Assembly (NCBI GenBank): GCA_012035135.1
Contig: JAAUPI010000033.1
Coordinates: 1-33,805, forward strand
From: Microcoleus sp. CSU_2_2
Lineage (GTDB): Bacteria; Cyanobacteriota; Cyanobacteriia; Cyanobacteriales; Microcoleaceae
Direction of reading: 5' to 3'
DNA length: 33,805 nt
Numbering within the stretch: position 1 is the stretch's first letter; every line of letters starts with the position of its first letter. The notes beneath the pieces were generated by a model. It ran no database searches. It was not told the origin of the DNA and saw only the letters and a program-made list of their open reading frames with translations. Below are positions 8,963 to 18,922 of the stretch, in pieces. The position numbers were made by a program, and so were the translations under genes.

Positions 8963-9529
8963 ATGCTAAACAAAATTTGGCAATTCCTCAAACGACTAAT
9001 CCAGCGCCTATTGGGAACCACACCCCCACCTGCGCCACCACCTACGCCGGGCCCCACCCTAACAGACGCGGAATACGAGTCGAAATTCATGGAAATCCTG
9101 GAAGGGGTGAATGCCGGCTGGAGTCGAGGGGATGTAGCGGGATTCTTAATCGCAAAACGCCTTAAAGATGGTGAATTGGTGGCTTGGTTGCGACGGTTTG
9201 GGAATCAATTGTTAGAGGGCGAAAACCGACAGGGCGGGCACGGGGGCACCGCCCCTACGGATGCGGTGGCTTCGCTTCAGGAATTGGGGCGGCGGCTGGG
9301 ATTGTTGGGGAGATTTGGTAGCGGGGAATTATCGCAGGTGGCGGGGGATATTGGGCGGGAGATTTTGACGCGATTTCCGCTGCCGGTGGTTGAGGATGAT
9401 GGTGGGTATGGGAGGGTGATTGAGGCGGTGTTTGTTGGGGATGGTTTGGGTGGTTCTGGGGATGAGAATCGCAGCGGGGGAGAGGATGAAAACGAGCCTC
9501 TCAAAACCCGCAGCCTTAGCAGCGACTAA
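8963..9529 (+). CDS. Unrecognised 188-aa protein with amphipathic N-terminus and proline linker
   Basis: 188 aa, ATG start. Visible parts: a basic amphipathic N-terminal helix (KIWQFLKRLIQRLL), a proline linker (TTPPPAPPPTPGP), and a helical domain at residues about 36-140 (SKFMEILEGVNAGWSRGDVA, LVAWLRRFG, then LGRRLGLLGRFGSGELSQVA and IGREILTRFP). The tail is Gly-, Asp- and Glu-rich. I recall similar helical domains in other cyanobacterial proteins but cannot name a function. The N-terminal helix could sit on a membrane surface. Residues about 90-99 (RQGGHGGTAP) are read from an intergenic-type repeat inserted in the frame at 9232-9258. Confidence 0.65.
   Translation: MLNKIWQFLKRLIQRLLGTTPPPAPPPTPGPTLTDAEYESKFMEILEGVNAGWSRGDVAGFLIAKRLKDGELVAWLRRFGNQLLEGENRQGGHGGTAPTDAVASLQELGRRLGLLGRFGSGELSQVAGDIGREILTRFPLPVVEDDGGYGRVIEAVFVGDGLGGSGDENRSGGEDENEPLKTRSLSSD
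9232..9258. repeat. Dispersed GGGCGGGCACGGGGGCACCGCCC repeat inside a coding region
   Basis: GGGCGGGCACGGGGGCACCG followed by CCCCTAC is a GC-rich imperfect palindrome of the sort normally seen between cyanobacterial genes. Here it lies in frame within the 188-aa protein and its composition differs from the flanking codons. Confidence 0.5.
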
Positions 9530-9539
9530 AAAATGGCTG

Positions 9540-9848
9540 CGAGATGCCACCCGCGAAACTTTTGTATTGCCTTCATTGTAATACTAGTAGGGTGTGTCGC
9601 CCTCAACAATCTCAAACAACAAGCAACAATCTCTATAGCGACGCACCTGTGCTATTGTCAACTTTTACAAACAAACCGAACAATGATGTTGTAGCAAAAA
9701 TTTTTAGAAATGGTATTAGTTAATAATTTTTGATGCCAACGCACGCACGCTCAAAGTTTTGTGTTGCCTTTATGGTAATTTGGGAGGTGCGTCGCTATTA
9801 GATTGTCGATATTTATTTGGGGATGGTCGATAGCGACACACCCTACAT
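9540..9848. repeat. Two diverged tandem copies of a REP-carrying module
   Basis: This fills the gap 9530-9982. TAGGGTGTGTCGC (9588-9600) pairs with GCGACACACCCTA (9833-9845), and AGCGACGCACC (9637-9647) pairs with GGTGCGTCGCT (9785-9795). A second similarity is direct: TTTTGTATTGCCTTCATTGT at about 9560 and TTTTGTGTTGCCTTTATGGT at about 9757, each followed within about 30 bases by a GGTGYGTCGC motif. The spacing between the copies is about 197 bases. No gene is seen. The remainder up to 9982 (after CCCTACATTG) is the leader of the glucokinase gene. Confidence 0.6.
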
Positions 9849-9982
9849 TGAACTGTATTGTGCTATATGTATTTTCCCGTTTATCTAGTTAGGCGTTTTA
9901 GTCCATGAGTCAAGAAAATTTGCTAATTTATTCCACCGTCGATGGTTATTATTATCCGGTCAAATCTAAAATCCACAATCAA

Positions 9983-10876
9983 ATGACACAAGTAATCGGC
10001 ATCGACTTAGGCGGCACCGCAATTAAACTCGGCAGATTCAGTGAAGACGGAACTTGTCACCAATCCTTAACTGTTCCAACTCCTCAACCGGCAACTCCAG
10101 AAGCAGTTTTAGCCGCAATGGTAGATGCTATTTTACAACTTAAACCAGAAGAAAATGCTGTAGGGGCGATCGGTCTCGGCACACCAGGCCCAGCAGACGC
10201 AGCCGGCCGCATAGCCAGAGTCGCAATCAACCTCAAAAACTGGCACAACGTCCCCCTAGCTGACTGGTTGGAAGCCAAAATTGGACTGCCGACAATATTA
10301 GGAAATGACGCCAACTGTGCCGGATTGGGAGAAGCTTGGTTAGGTGCAGGAAAGCACTTTAAAAACCTAATTTTACTAACTTTAGGAACAGGAGTCGGTG
10401 GGGCAATTATCCTAGACGGCAAACTATTTTCAGGTCATTTAGGCGCCGCCGGAGAACTAGGATTAATTGCGATAAATCCCGACGGTCCTGAGTGCAACAG
10501 TGGCAATCGCGGTTCCTTAGAACAGTATGTTTCGGTGCAAGCAATTCGCCGCGAAACTGGTTTAGAACCTTTAGAACTAGCAAATTTAGCTAAATCTGGA
10601 GATGCCAATGCTTTAAAATTTTGGTGCGATTACGGGCGCTATCTCGGTATCGGCTTGGCAAGTATAATTTATATTTTAACGCCAGAAGCTATTATTATCG
10701 GCGGCGGAATTAGTGCAGGTGCAGAATTTTTCTTGCCAGCGATTCGAGAAGAAATTGAACGGCGGGTTCTCCCCAGTTCTCGCGAAGATTTGCAGTTATT
10801 GGTAGCTGAATTGGGCAATCAAGCAGGTATTGTAGGGGCTGCCAAGCTAGCTTGGACGAAGTTAAAAAATGGGTAA
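9983..10876 (+). CDS. ROK-family glucokinase / sugar kinase
   Basis: 297 aa from ATG 9983. Probably phosphorylates glucose (or a related hexose) with ATP in the cytosol. Seen: the phosphate-binding VIGIDLGGTAIKLG at the N-terminus, AIGLGTPGPADAAG, the catalytic Asp in ILGNDANCAG, TLGTGVGGAIILDG, and the ROK region GHLGAAGELGLIAI. The usual zinc-binding CxCGxxGCxE of ROK proteins is reduced to CNSGNRGSLEQ, so the zinc site is missing two of three Cys. An in-frame ATG at 9905 would add 26 residues (MSQENLLIYSTVD...) before the family start, so it is not preferred. The TAA stop is part of a GGTAATT repeat. Confidence 0.88.
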   Translation: MTQVIGIDLGGTAIKLGRFSEDGTCHQSLTVPTPQPATPEAVLAAMVDAILQLKPEENAVGAIGLGTPGPADAAGRIARVAINLKNWHNVPLADWLEAKIGLPTILGNDANCAGLGEAWLGAGKHFKNLILLTLGTGVGGAIILDGKLFSGHLGAAGELGLIAINPDGPECNSGNRGSLEQYVSVQAIRRETGLEPLELANLAKSGDANALKFWCDYGRYLGIGLASIIYILTPEAIIIGGGISAGAEFFLPAIREEIERRVLPSSREDLQLLVAELGNQAGIVGAAKLAWTKLKNG

Positions 10877-10919
10877 TTGGTAATGGGGAATGGGTAATGG
10901 GGTAATTGGTAATTGGTAA
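10870..10919 (+). repeat. GGTAATTGG / GGTAATGGG short tandem repeats
   Basis: About six variants of an 8-10 bp unit containing GGTAAT run from the last codons of the glucokinase gene (stop 10874-10876) to just before the convergent 140-aa gene. Confidence 0.75.
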
Positions 10920-10929
10920 ATTGACTTGT

Positions 10930-11352
10930 TCAAAGCAAAGATTGTCCAGTCGTATTTTTAATGTAATCATGAACTTTTTGATAAGCGTCCGGGTTGGCTT
11001 GGCGGGTGATAATAATAGTAATTGCACTGTCAGGCAGCCAAAAACTTAACCGACCATTAGGTTCACAAACAAAAGAGCTAATTCGACTCAAGTCGATCGC
11101 AAATTCTTTGCGGTCATAATTAATCTTGATCCACGAACCCTTAGAATTACGATCGAGCGTTTTTTTCAGGTAATCGAGAACTTGTTTGTAAGCGTCAGCA
11201 TGGCCGAGGGGATTGAGAATAATTGGCTGATTGCTATTAGGCAGCCAAAATGTGAGCCGTTTGTTCTCCAGTTCGCTAGAAAAAGCACCAACAGTCTCAA
11301 GGTCAATTATATATGTATTTTTATCATAAGCGAATTTGATCCAGTAAGCCAC
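10930..11352 (-). CDS. Two-copy repeat-domain protein of unknown function
   Basis: 140 aa. The start is GTG, chosen because AGGAGG (11357-11362) precedes it by four bases. The protein is an internal duplication: residues 1-66 (WIKFAYDKNTYIIDLETVGAF, LTFWLPNS, DAYKQVLDYLKKTL) align with residues about 72-136 (WIKINYDRKEFAIDLSRISS, LSFWLPDS, DAYQKVHDYIKNTT). Each half reads as a small beta-rich domain ending in a helix. No signal peptide or membrane segment. No known family is recognised. It is transcribed towards the glucokinase gene. Confidence 0.7.
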   Translation of the reverse strand: MAYWIKFAYDKNTYIIDLETVGAFSSELENKRLTFWLPNSNQPIILNPLGHADAYKQVLDYLKKTLDRNSKGSWIKINYDRKEFAIDLSRISSFVCEPNGRLSFWLPDSAITIIITRQANPDAYQKVHDYIKNTTGQSLL

Positions 11353-11599
11353 AAGACCTCCTCAAACCTGTGTTCCCTGGTATTTTAGGATAGTTTGACA
11401 ACTCATCCTTGAAATCCCAGCCCCAAAATTAAGCCACAATGCCTGCTGAAATTAGATAGCAATTCTTCCAGCCGATCGCACCTGTCACCCCAACTACTCC
11501 CTGAAACGTAGGGGGAGGAAAGATTATAGCCCCCCAACCCTAGTAAGTAAGAGACTGGAGGGTGAGGGGGTTGTCAACAGTCAATTGTCAACTGCTATA

Positions 11600-13270
<1,671 letters not shown>

Positions 13271-13376
13271 TTAGATGTTTTTGCTTAGGGTAACACTCAA
13301 ATCTAAAAGCTAAAATCGAAATTGTCCAGCGGTACTCCAGCCTTTTTCCAGTATGGGTGGTGATCGGATCTTGAGC

Positions 13377-13485
13377 AGGATTTACGCACCAATATCAAAG
13401 AAACCGGGAACAGGGCCGAATCTCGTAGTTCCAGCGCCTAATTTTCGCAAAAAACCCGGTTGATGGCCACCCGTGCGTAAGTCCT
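13377..13485. mobile_element. MITE-like element with AGGAYTTACGCAC ends
   Basis: AGGATTTACGCAC (13377-13389) and GTGCGTAAGTCCT (13473-13485) are inverted repeats with one mismatch in 13. Inside, AAACCGGG (about 13402) and its partner ACCCGGTT (about 13453) add a second inverted pair. The 109-bp element is non-coding. It occupies the gap 13259-13606 between pyrG and the Rpn gene. The rest of that gap has a GCCCCGTGCC / CCACGGGGG imperfect hairpin near 13541-13583. Confidence 0.62.
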
Positions 13486-13606
13486 ATTGAGATCTGAGGT
13501 CGATCGAGGGTTTTTAATTACTTTTTAACGCAAAATGAGTGCCCCGTGCCTACCGCCAATCGATCGGGGCAACCACGGGGGATTGCGCCTAAACTCATTG
13601 CACTAA

Positions 13607-14647
13607 TCAATGAGAATTGATTAGTGCCTGCAACCAAGTTGTCAAATCTGACAAAGTGGCAAAATCTAATACTGCCTCTCCTAAACTCTCTAATTGCTCA
13701 GCGGATAACTGACCGATGCGGGTGTGGATATCCAGCGATAGTGCGCCAATACTGCGCTCCAATAAACGAATAATTAATTGTAGCTTTCCTTGTTTGATTC
13801 CTTGTTCGATTCCTTGTTCAATTCCTTGTTCAATTCCTTGTTCGATACCTTGTTCAATTCCTTGTTCGATACCTTGTTCAATTCCTTGTTCGATACCTTG
13901 TTCGATACCTCTTCTGATGCCTTCTTCCATCCCAAGTCTTGTAGCTTTGGTGATTGCACCGCGCTGGTCTTGAATAAATATTTCTCGCCTCTCTAAATCT
14001 TCCAATTCTTCAGGTTCTAGATTGGCTTCGTTGGCGATCGCAAAAGCTTTGCGTAGTTCAGGTACACTTTCCAATTCTTTCGGCACAGACCTTAGGGTTC
14101 GAGCTGTTTTCATGAAATAGATCCACTTATCAGTCAGGGTCTCTAACTCCTCTAACGTTTTGTCGAATTTCGGCAACTCAACAAATATAAATTCTAACTC
14201 ATTAGGCAGATAATCGATCAAAAAATTCTTTTCTTTGAAAACAAATCTTGAAATCACTGTGTCTAAATTTTCAAACATTTGAAAATCCGTAATTGTCAAG
14301 GCAATTACCGGATTTAATAAATTGTAGTTTTCCCCGCTTTTCAATTGCACTGAATAAGCTTTGGTGGCATTGTATAAAATCCGCTTTTCAAAGGATTCTA
14401 CATTCAAGACCTGCATTTCAATAATTACAGTCTTGTCCCCAGTAATTTTGGCTTTGACATCCAAGTAAGTATCTTTAACTCCTTTGATTTTGGGAGCCAA
14501 ATAAGGGTCGAGAATTTCTAAATCTTCGATAACTGGCTGTGCTTCGTATAGCAGCGCATTCAAGAAGCTAATCAGAATATCTTTACTGTCAGCCGAACCG
14601 AAGATTTTTTTAAAAGCGAAGTCGGTTTTGGGATTGATAAAACTCAT
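13607..14647 (-). CDS. Rpn/PD-(D/E)XK nuclease-family protein
   Basis: 346 aa. Belongs to the Rpn / YhgA-like family of 'recombination-promoting nuclease / putative transposase' proteins, widespread in filamentous cyanobacteria. Seen: N-terminal PKTDFAFKKIFG, TYLDVKAKI with Asp63, and VIIEMQ with Glu77 and Gln79. These match the PD-(D/E)XK core in its E-x-Q form, so DNA endonuclease activity is plausible. Residues about 240-290 are a repeat of GIEQ (nine IEQG units and one IKQG, with GIRR just before), a predicted helical spacer before a C-terminal helical region. Its role is unknown. It is flanked by repeats and stands alone. Confidence 0.82.
   Translation of the reverse strand: MSFINPKTDFAFKKIFGSADSKDILISFLNALLYEAQPVIEDLEILDPYLAPKIKGVKDTYLDVKAKITGDKTVIIEMQVLNVESFEKRILYNATKAYSVQLKSGENYNLLNPVIALTITDFQMFENLDTVISRFVFKEKNFLIDYLPNELEFIFVELPKFDKTLEELETLTDKWIYFMKTARTLRSVPKELESVPELRKAFAIANEANLEPEELEDLERREIFIQDQRGAITKATRLGMEEGIRRGIEQGIEQGIEQGIEQGIEQGIEQGIEQGIEQGIEQGIKQGKLQLIIRLLERSIGALSLDIHTRIGQLSAEQLESLGEAVLDFATLSDLTTWLQALINSH
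13788..13907 (-). repeat. Ten 12-bp tandem repeats coding for GIEQ units
   Basis: On the plus strand ten consecutive 12-mers of the form CCTTGTTCRATW (first copy CCTTGTTTGATT) run without interruption. Units ending CAATT and CGATA partly alternate, giving a 24-bp higher-order period. Length change by one unit keeps the reading frame. Confidence 0.95.
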
Positions 14648-14727
14648 GGGAATTACAATTTATTAGGGTTTGAGAGGTTTCGGTTAAACCTATTTAATTT
14701 TCTAACTTAATTATACAATCTTGTAAG

Positions 14728-14759
14728 TTGGGGTCGATCGCCCGATCGACCAGCCCCAA
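14728..14759. other. Hairpin TTGGGG-CGATCG upstream of the Rpn gene
   Basis: TTGGGGTCGATCG (14728-14740) pairs imperfectly with CGATCGACCAGCCCCAA (14743-14759). It lies in the gap 14648-14979 between two divergent genes, which otherwise shows no feature I can name. Confidence 0.4.
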
Positions 14760-14979
14760 TACGCTTGGGATTGGAGAGTCAGGAAGTCAAAACGCTGTGA
14801 AAAACAGATACTGCGATTGCTTCGTTCCTCTCTTCGGACAACCCCTAACTGAACCGTATTGAAACCAGGTCGCCGTTGCCGCCCGGAAGTGCTTTTTGAC
14901 ACAAGGCTAACTCAGGAACGTTTTGCGAAGGTTAAGGTCATGGTATATAAAGCATCTCAAATCTGCTAAAAAAACACCT

Positions 14980-17445
14980 ATGAAGTTTGTCTGCGTTATC
15001 TTCCCTCAACGGTTGCTTTTTGCTGGTATCGCATTCCTCGCAGCCATCGAGTGTGGCACTTGGCTGGCTCCGCACGGGGCGCGGGCAATAGTTCCGAGAG
15101 GAAATTCTCCGTCTCAGTCGCCGAATATCCGGGCGATAAATGAGGTGAATTGCAATAACGATCGCTCGCTCCAAAATCGTTGTCCTGTGGGCGGTTTGTT
15201 CGTCACAACTCCCAATACGCGCCGAGAACAAGTCTTTCCTCTCAAACAGACTGAAGCTAAAGCAAAAATTGCTGGCAATATCTCTCGCGTCGAAGTTGTA
15301 CAGCAGTTTGAAAATCCTTTTAGCGAACCTTTGGAAGCTGTTTATGTGTTTCCTTTGCCCGACGAAGCGGCGGTGGACGACATGGAAATTAAAATAGCCG
15401 ATCGAACTATTAAAGCTAATATTAAACGGCGCGATGAAGCTGTGGGAATTTACGAAAAAGCTCGACAGCAAGGCAGAACTACGGGCTTGTTAGAACAAGA
15501 ACGGGACAATATTTTTACTCAGTCTCTCGCTAATATCAAACCGGGAGAAAAAATTGAAGTTACTATTCGCTATACGGAGAGTCTCAAATTTGCCGGCGGC
15601 GATTACGAATTTGTGTTTCCAATGGTCGTAGGGCCTCGCTATATTTCAGGAAATACGACTGATGCTACTCGACTTAACCCGCCCATCTTACCTCCGGGAA
15701 GTCGATCGGGTCATAATATCGGCGTTTCGGTAGAAATAGATGCCGGAATTCCGATTAATGATGTTCGCTCTACTTCTCATCAAATTGCAACTGAACGTAG
15801 CGGCAATATTGTTCGCGTTCAACTAGCCAATTCTGACACGATTCCCAATAAAGATTTAATTTTGCGCTATCGAGTGGCGGGCCAAAATACTCAAGCAACA
15901 GTTTTAACTCAAGCCGATCTTCGGGGCGGACATTTTGCTGCTTATTTGATTCCTGCCTTAAACTATAAGACTACTCAAATTGTACCTAAAGATGTCGTAT
16001 TTTTAATGGATACTTCCGGTTCTCAGCAGGGCGAACCGCTGGTAAAATCGAAGGAGTTGATGCGCCGCTTCATTCAAGGGCTGAATCCTGAGGATACTTT
16101 TACAATTATTGATTTTGCTAATACTGCGAAAGCACTTTCAACTAATCCTTTAGCTAATACAGCAGAAAATCGACAAAGCGCAATTAATTATATCGACAAG
16201 TTACAGGCAAACGGCGGTACTGAATTGCTCAACGGCCTCCAAACAGTCATGAATTTTCCCGCCTCGACAACGGATCGGCTGCGGAGTATTGTCCTAATTA
16301 CTGATGGCTATATTGGTAATGAAAATCAAGTGCTTGCCCTAGTTCAGCGGGGCCTGAAACCGGGAAATCGACTTTACAGTTTTGGCGTCGGCGGTTCTGT
16401 GAATCGATTTTTGCTCAACCGTTTGGCGGAAGTGGGAAGAGGCACATCTCAGGTAATTCGTCAAGATGAATCGGCGGTAGAAGCAGCAGAAAAGTTTTTC
16501 CGCCAAATTAACGATCCTGTCTTGACTAATATTCAAGTAATTTGGGAAGGAGGAGGGGAAAAACCGGAAATTTATCCGATCGCGCCTCCGGATTTATTTG
16601 CCAGTCAGCCGCTAGTTTTGTTTGGCAGGAAGGGCGATCGCGCTAGCGGCAAACTTCACATCCGAGGCACTCAAGCGGGTGGCAAAACTTACGAACAGAT
16701 TTTACCAGTTAATTTCTCTCAATCTGTCAGTGTCCGGCAGCGGGAGTCAAATTTGGCGGCAACTAATACTGATTTTGGCAATCCGGCGATCGCTCAACTT
16801 TGGGGTCGATCGCGCATTAAGGATTTAATGAATCAAATGTTTGGTGGCGAGACGAAATCTCTGGTGGAATCTGTGACTAATACGGCCCTGACTTATCGCT
16901 TGCTATCGGAATATACAGCGTTTGTGGCTGTTAGCGAAGAGGTGCGAGTCGAACCTGACGGCACTCGCCACCTGGTGCCGGTACCAGTCGAATTGCCACA
17001 AGGCGTTAGCTATGAAGGTGTGTTTGAACCGGAAGGGCCGATCGAACAAACCAGAGGCGGTGGAGTTCGTAGTGTTACCCCGACTCGCGGTTATGCACCA
17101 GTAGCCCCACCTCCAGCAGTACAGCCGCAGCCAACGCCACGTCAGCAGCAAAAGGCTTCTCGCTTACTGGTAGTCACTGCCGAAGGGTTGGATGTGGCGA
17201 CTCGCGCTACTCTGACTCAATACCTGCAATCTGTGACTCTCCCGGCTGGGGCTAGCGGCGAGACGATGTGGGAGTTGTCGGTACAAGACGGCCGTGTCGC
17301 ACGAGTGGCGATCGACTCTAAAACATCCACGCTGCAACCATCAGACGCCGTTGAAACTCTCAAAAAAGCCCTGATTTCTTGGCAACCTCCCGTAGGATTG
17401 AAAGGCACGGTTCGCCTAAAGCTGCAAATTAGTGTCGATCGTTAA
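14980..17445 (+). CDS. Secreted or membrane-attached VIT-VWA domain protein
   Basis: 821 aa from ATG 14980, which gives a clean signal peptide (MKFVCVIFPQRLLFAGIAFL..., cleavage near ARA-IV). A TTG 57 bases upstream is less likely. Residues about 70-200 are a VIT (vault / inter-alpha-trypsin inhibitor) domain: KIAGNISRVEVVQQFENPF, EAVYVFPLPDEAAVDDMEIK and NIKPGEKIEVTIRYTE. Residues about 340-510 are a von Willebrand A domain with the MIDAS metal site DTSGS and the downstream VLITDGYIGNE. A Pro/Gln-rich linker near residue 700 precedes a C-terminal domain of about 110 residues. The family probably mediates protein interaction at the cell surface; the partner is unknown. No operon partner is apparent. 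Confidence 0.88.
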   Translation: MKFVCVIFPQRLLFAGIAFLAAIECGTWLAPHGARAIVPRGNSPSQSPNIRAINEVNCNNDRSLQNRCPVGGLFVTTPNTRREQVFPLKQTEAKAKIAGNISRVEVVQQFENPFSEPLEAVYVFPLPDEAAVDDMEIKIADRTIKANIKRRDEAVGIYEKARQQGRTTGLLEQERDNIFTQSLANIKPGEKIEVTIRYTESLKFAGGDYEFVFPMVVGPRYISGNTTDATRLNPPILPPGSRSGHNIGVSVEIDAGIPINDVRSTSHQIATERSGNIVRVQLANSDTIPNKDLILRYRVAGQNTQATVLTQADLRGGHFAAYLIPALNYKTTQIVPKDVVFLMDTSGSQQGEPLVKSKELMRRFIQGLNPEDTFTIIDFANTAKALSTNPLANTAENRQSAINYIDKLQANGGTELLNGLQTVMNFPASTTDRLRSIVLITDGYIGNENQVLALVQRGLKPGNRLYSFGVGGSVNRFLLNRLAEVGRGTSQVIRQDESAVEAAEKFFRQINDPVLTNIQVIWEGGGEKPEIYPIAPPDLFASQPLVLFGRKGDRASGKLHIRGTQAGGKTYEQILPVNFSQSVSVRQRESNLAATNTDFGNPAIAQLWGRSRIKDLMNQMFGGETKSLVESVTNTALTYRLLSEYTAFVAVSEEVRVEPDGTRHLVPVPVELPQGVSYEGVFEPEGPIEQTRGGGVRSVTPTRGYAPVAPPPAVQPQPTPRQQQKASRLLVVTAEGLDVATRATLTQYLQSVTLPAGASGETMWELSVQDGRVARVAIDSKTSTLQPSDAVETLKKALISWQPPVGLKGTVRLKLQISVDR

Positions 17446-17697
17446 GCCATGACTGGATATGTCAAGAAAAGTTAACTTTTTATTCAATTCTTCTGAAAAA
17501 GCGATCGCTACCTAGAGAAAGATATAAAATCTTTATTAAGAGATCGCTTTTAAACATTAACTTCTGTTAAAGAGGATTGTACAGTTTGATACTAACGCTG
17601 AAACAGTCTAATTTCTTAAAGTTTCTAATTTCTGAAACAACCTCCTAGCAACGATTTATCGATCGAAAACCCCCAATCGGAGAAGGTATCACGCCCT

Positions 17698-18591
17698 ATG
17701 GAAGTTAGCGAACTGCTCAACAAATACGAGAAAGGAGAAAGAGACTTTGCTGGGGCCAACCTCAGCGGGGCCGACCTCAGCGGAGTCATCTTAATCGGAG
17801 TCAACCTTTCGCGGGCTAATCTTTCCGGGGCGAACCTCAGCAGGGCGTTTCTCACCAAAGCAACGCTTAAAGGTGCTTTACTGCACAGAACAAATTTAAG
17901 TTTTGCCAAAATGGGCGAAACCAAATTCTCAGGTGCAGACTTAACAAAAGCTAATTTGACGGGAGCTTTTTTGGTAAAAGCAAAATTGCCGAGGGCAAAG
18001 TTAAGCGGGGCCAACTTAGCCAGCGCCAACCTGCGCGCTGCGGTGTTATGGAATGCCAATTTGTGTAGTGCCGACTTGCAACTAACTAACTTTTTGGGCG
18101 CAAACCTGATGGGAGCTAATTTTAAGTGGGCCAATCTTTACGGTGCAAGGCTCATCAGTGCCAAACTTTTTGGAGCTCAATTAACGGGCGTTAGTCTGCG
18201 GAGAGCTCATTTAAATGGGGTGAATCTTGGCGGTGCCGATCTGAGCGGGGTCAACGTCAGCGAAGCTAAACTGGTGGGAGCTAATTTGGAAGGCTCTAAT
18301 TTGGCGGGGGCGAATTTCAGCGCGGCTCAGTTGCGGGGGGTGAAGTTGGCGGGAGCAAACTTAACAGGGGCTAAGTTGAGGGGAAGTTGTTTGAGAGGGG
18401 CAAATCTGAATTGGGCAAAGCTGTGTCAAGCAGATTTGATCGCAGCAGATTTGAGCGAGGCGACGCTAGTAGGAGCTAATTTAGATCGTGCTCTGTTGGC
18501 GGGAGCTATTTTGCCGGAATCTACTAGGCGCTACTTTTCTTTGATGGCAGCAGGAAGAGTTAATTCTTGGGAAGTGAGTGAAATTAACTGA
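17698..18591 (+). CDS. Pentapeptide-repeat protein
   Basis: 297 aa. After a short N-terminal helix (MEVSELLNKYEKGERDF), roughly 50 consecutive A(D/N)LXX pentapeptides (GANLSGADLSG, RANLSGANLSR, GANLMGANF) run to about residue 280, predicting a right-handed quadrilateral beta-helix. Such proteins are abundant in cyanobacteria, and most have no known function. Some bind gyrase or act in the thylakoid lumen, but this one has no signal peptide. The start follows a 252-base gap with an imperfect AAAAAGCGATC / GATCGCTTTT inverted repeat near 17497-17550. Confidence 0.9.
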   Translation: MEVSELLNKYEKGERDFAGANLSGADLSGVILIGVNLSRANLSGANLSRAFLTKATLKGALLHRTNLSFAKMGETKFSGADLTKANLTGAFLVKAKLPRAKLSGANLASANLRAAVLWNANLCSADLQLTNFLGANLMGANFKWANLYGARLISAKLFGAQLTGVSLRRAHLNGVNLGGADLSGVNVSEAKLVGANLEGSNLAGANFSAAQLRGVKLAGANLTGAKLRGSCLRGANLNWAKLCQADLIAADLSEATLVGANLDRALLAGAILPESTRRYFSLMAAGRVNSWEVSEIN

Positions 18592-18622
18592 ACAGACGGG
18601 AATTCCCCTTTGAGAAAGGTGG

Positions 18623-18922
18623 CTATATTGTAGGGTGCGGATCTGTAAGATATTCGATTTTATTTGCAGATTGTAGATGGCGACGCACCTTAGAAATTTC
18701 TTCAGCATCTTTGACGTGGTGCAGGGCTTTCTTTTCCCCATCCGGTTCTTCGACGATGATATAAGTTGGAACTGTAACTGTATCTCCCGTGATGTCTGGA
18801 ACGTGGTCTACTGCGAGTTGTTGGGCTTTTTCTTCGATCGTTTGCGGTTCGTCGGAAATGCGATCGCCCGGATTGGCGCTACGAAAAATATCTTTAGTTT
18901 GATTGGGTTTGTCGATACTCAT
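18623..18922 (-). CDS. Unrecognised 99-aa hydrophilic protein
   Basis: 99 aa from ATG 18922. Acidic and hydrophilic, with DIFRSANPGDRISDEPQTIE, a central EKAQQLAVDHVPDIT and a likely beta hairpin VTVPTYIIVEEPDGEKKALHHV. No signal peptide or membrane segment. I do not recognise the family. The last ~22 residues (about VRRHLQSANKIEYLTDPHPTI) are read from the GGTGCGTC-type repeat at 18631-18689, so the ancestral C-terminus probably ended earlier. It is convergent with the pentapeptide gene, with 31 bases between. Confidence 0.6.
   Translation of the reverse strand: MSIDKPNQTKDIFRSANPGDRISDEPQTIEEKAQQLAVDHVPDITGDTVTVPTYIIVEEPDGEKKALHHVKDAEEISKVRRHLQSANKIEYLTDPHPTI
18631..18689. repeat. GGTGCGTC-family REP element inside a coding 3' end
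   Basis: TAGGGTGCGGATCTG at 18631-18645 and GCGACGCACC at 18680-18689 are the decayed arms. The interior (TATTCGATTTTATTTGCAGA) resembles the interiors of the copies at 20416-20470 and 9785-9845. Confidence 0.6.

Noticed and set aside
13788-13907. CRISPR-like array
   Set aside because: Units are 12 bp with no spacers, and they are in frame in a gene.
13716-13996. Repetitive proteins (NSLFDTLF, IPCSIPCS, NKELNKVS types) in other frames
   Set aside because: They are other-frame readings of the 12-bp tandem repeat in the Rpn-family gene.
14711-14902. Small minus-strand frame upstream of the VIT-VWA gene
   Set aside because: No family-like sequence, no clear ribosome binding site, and a hairpin lies within it.
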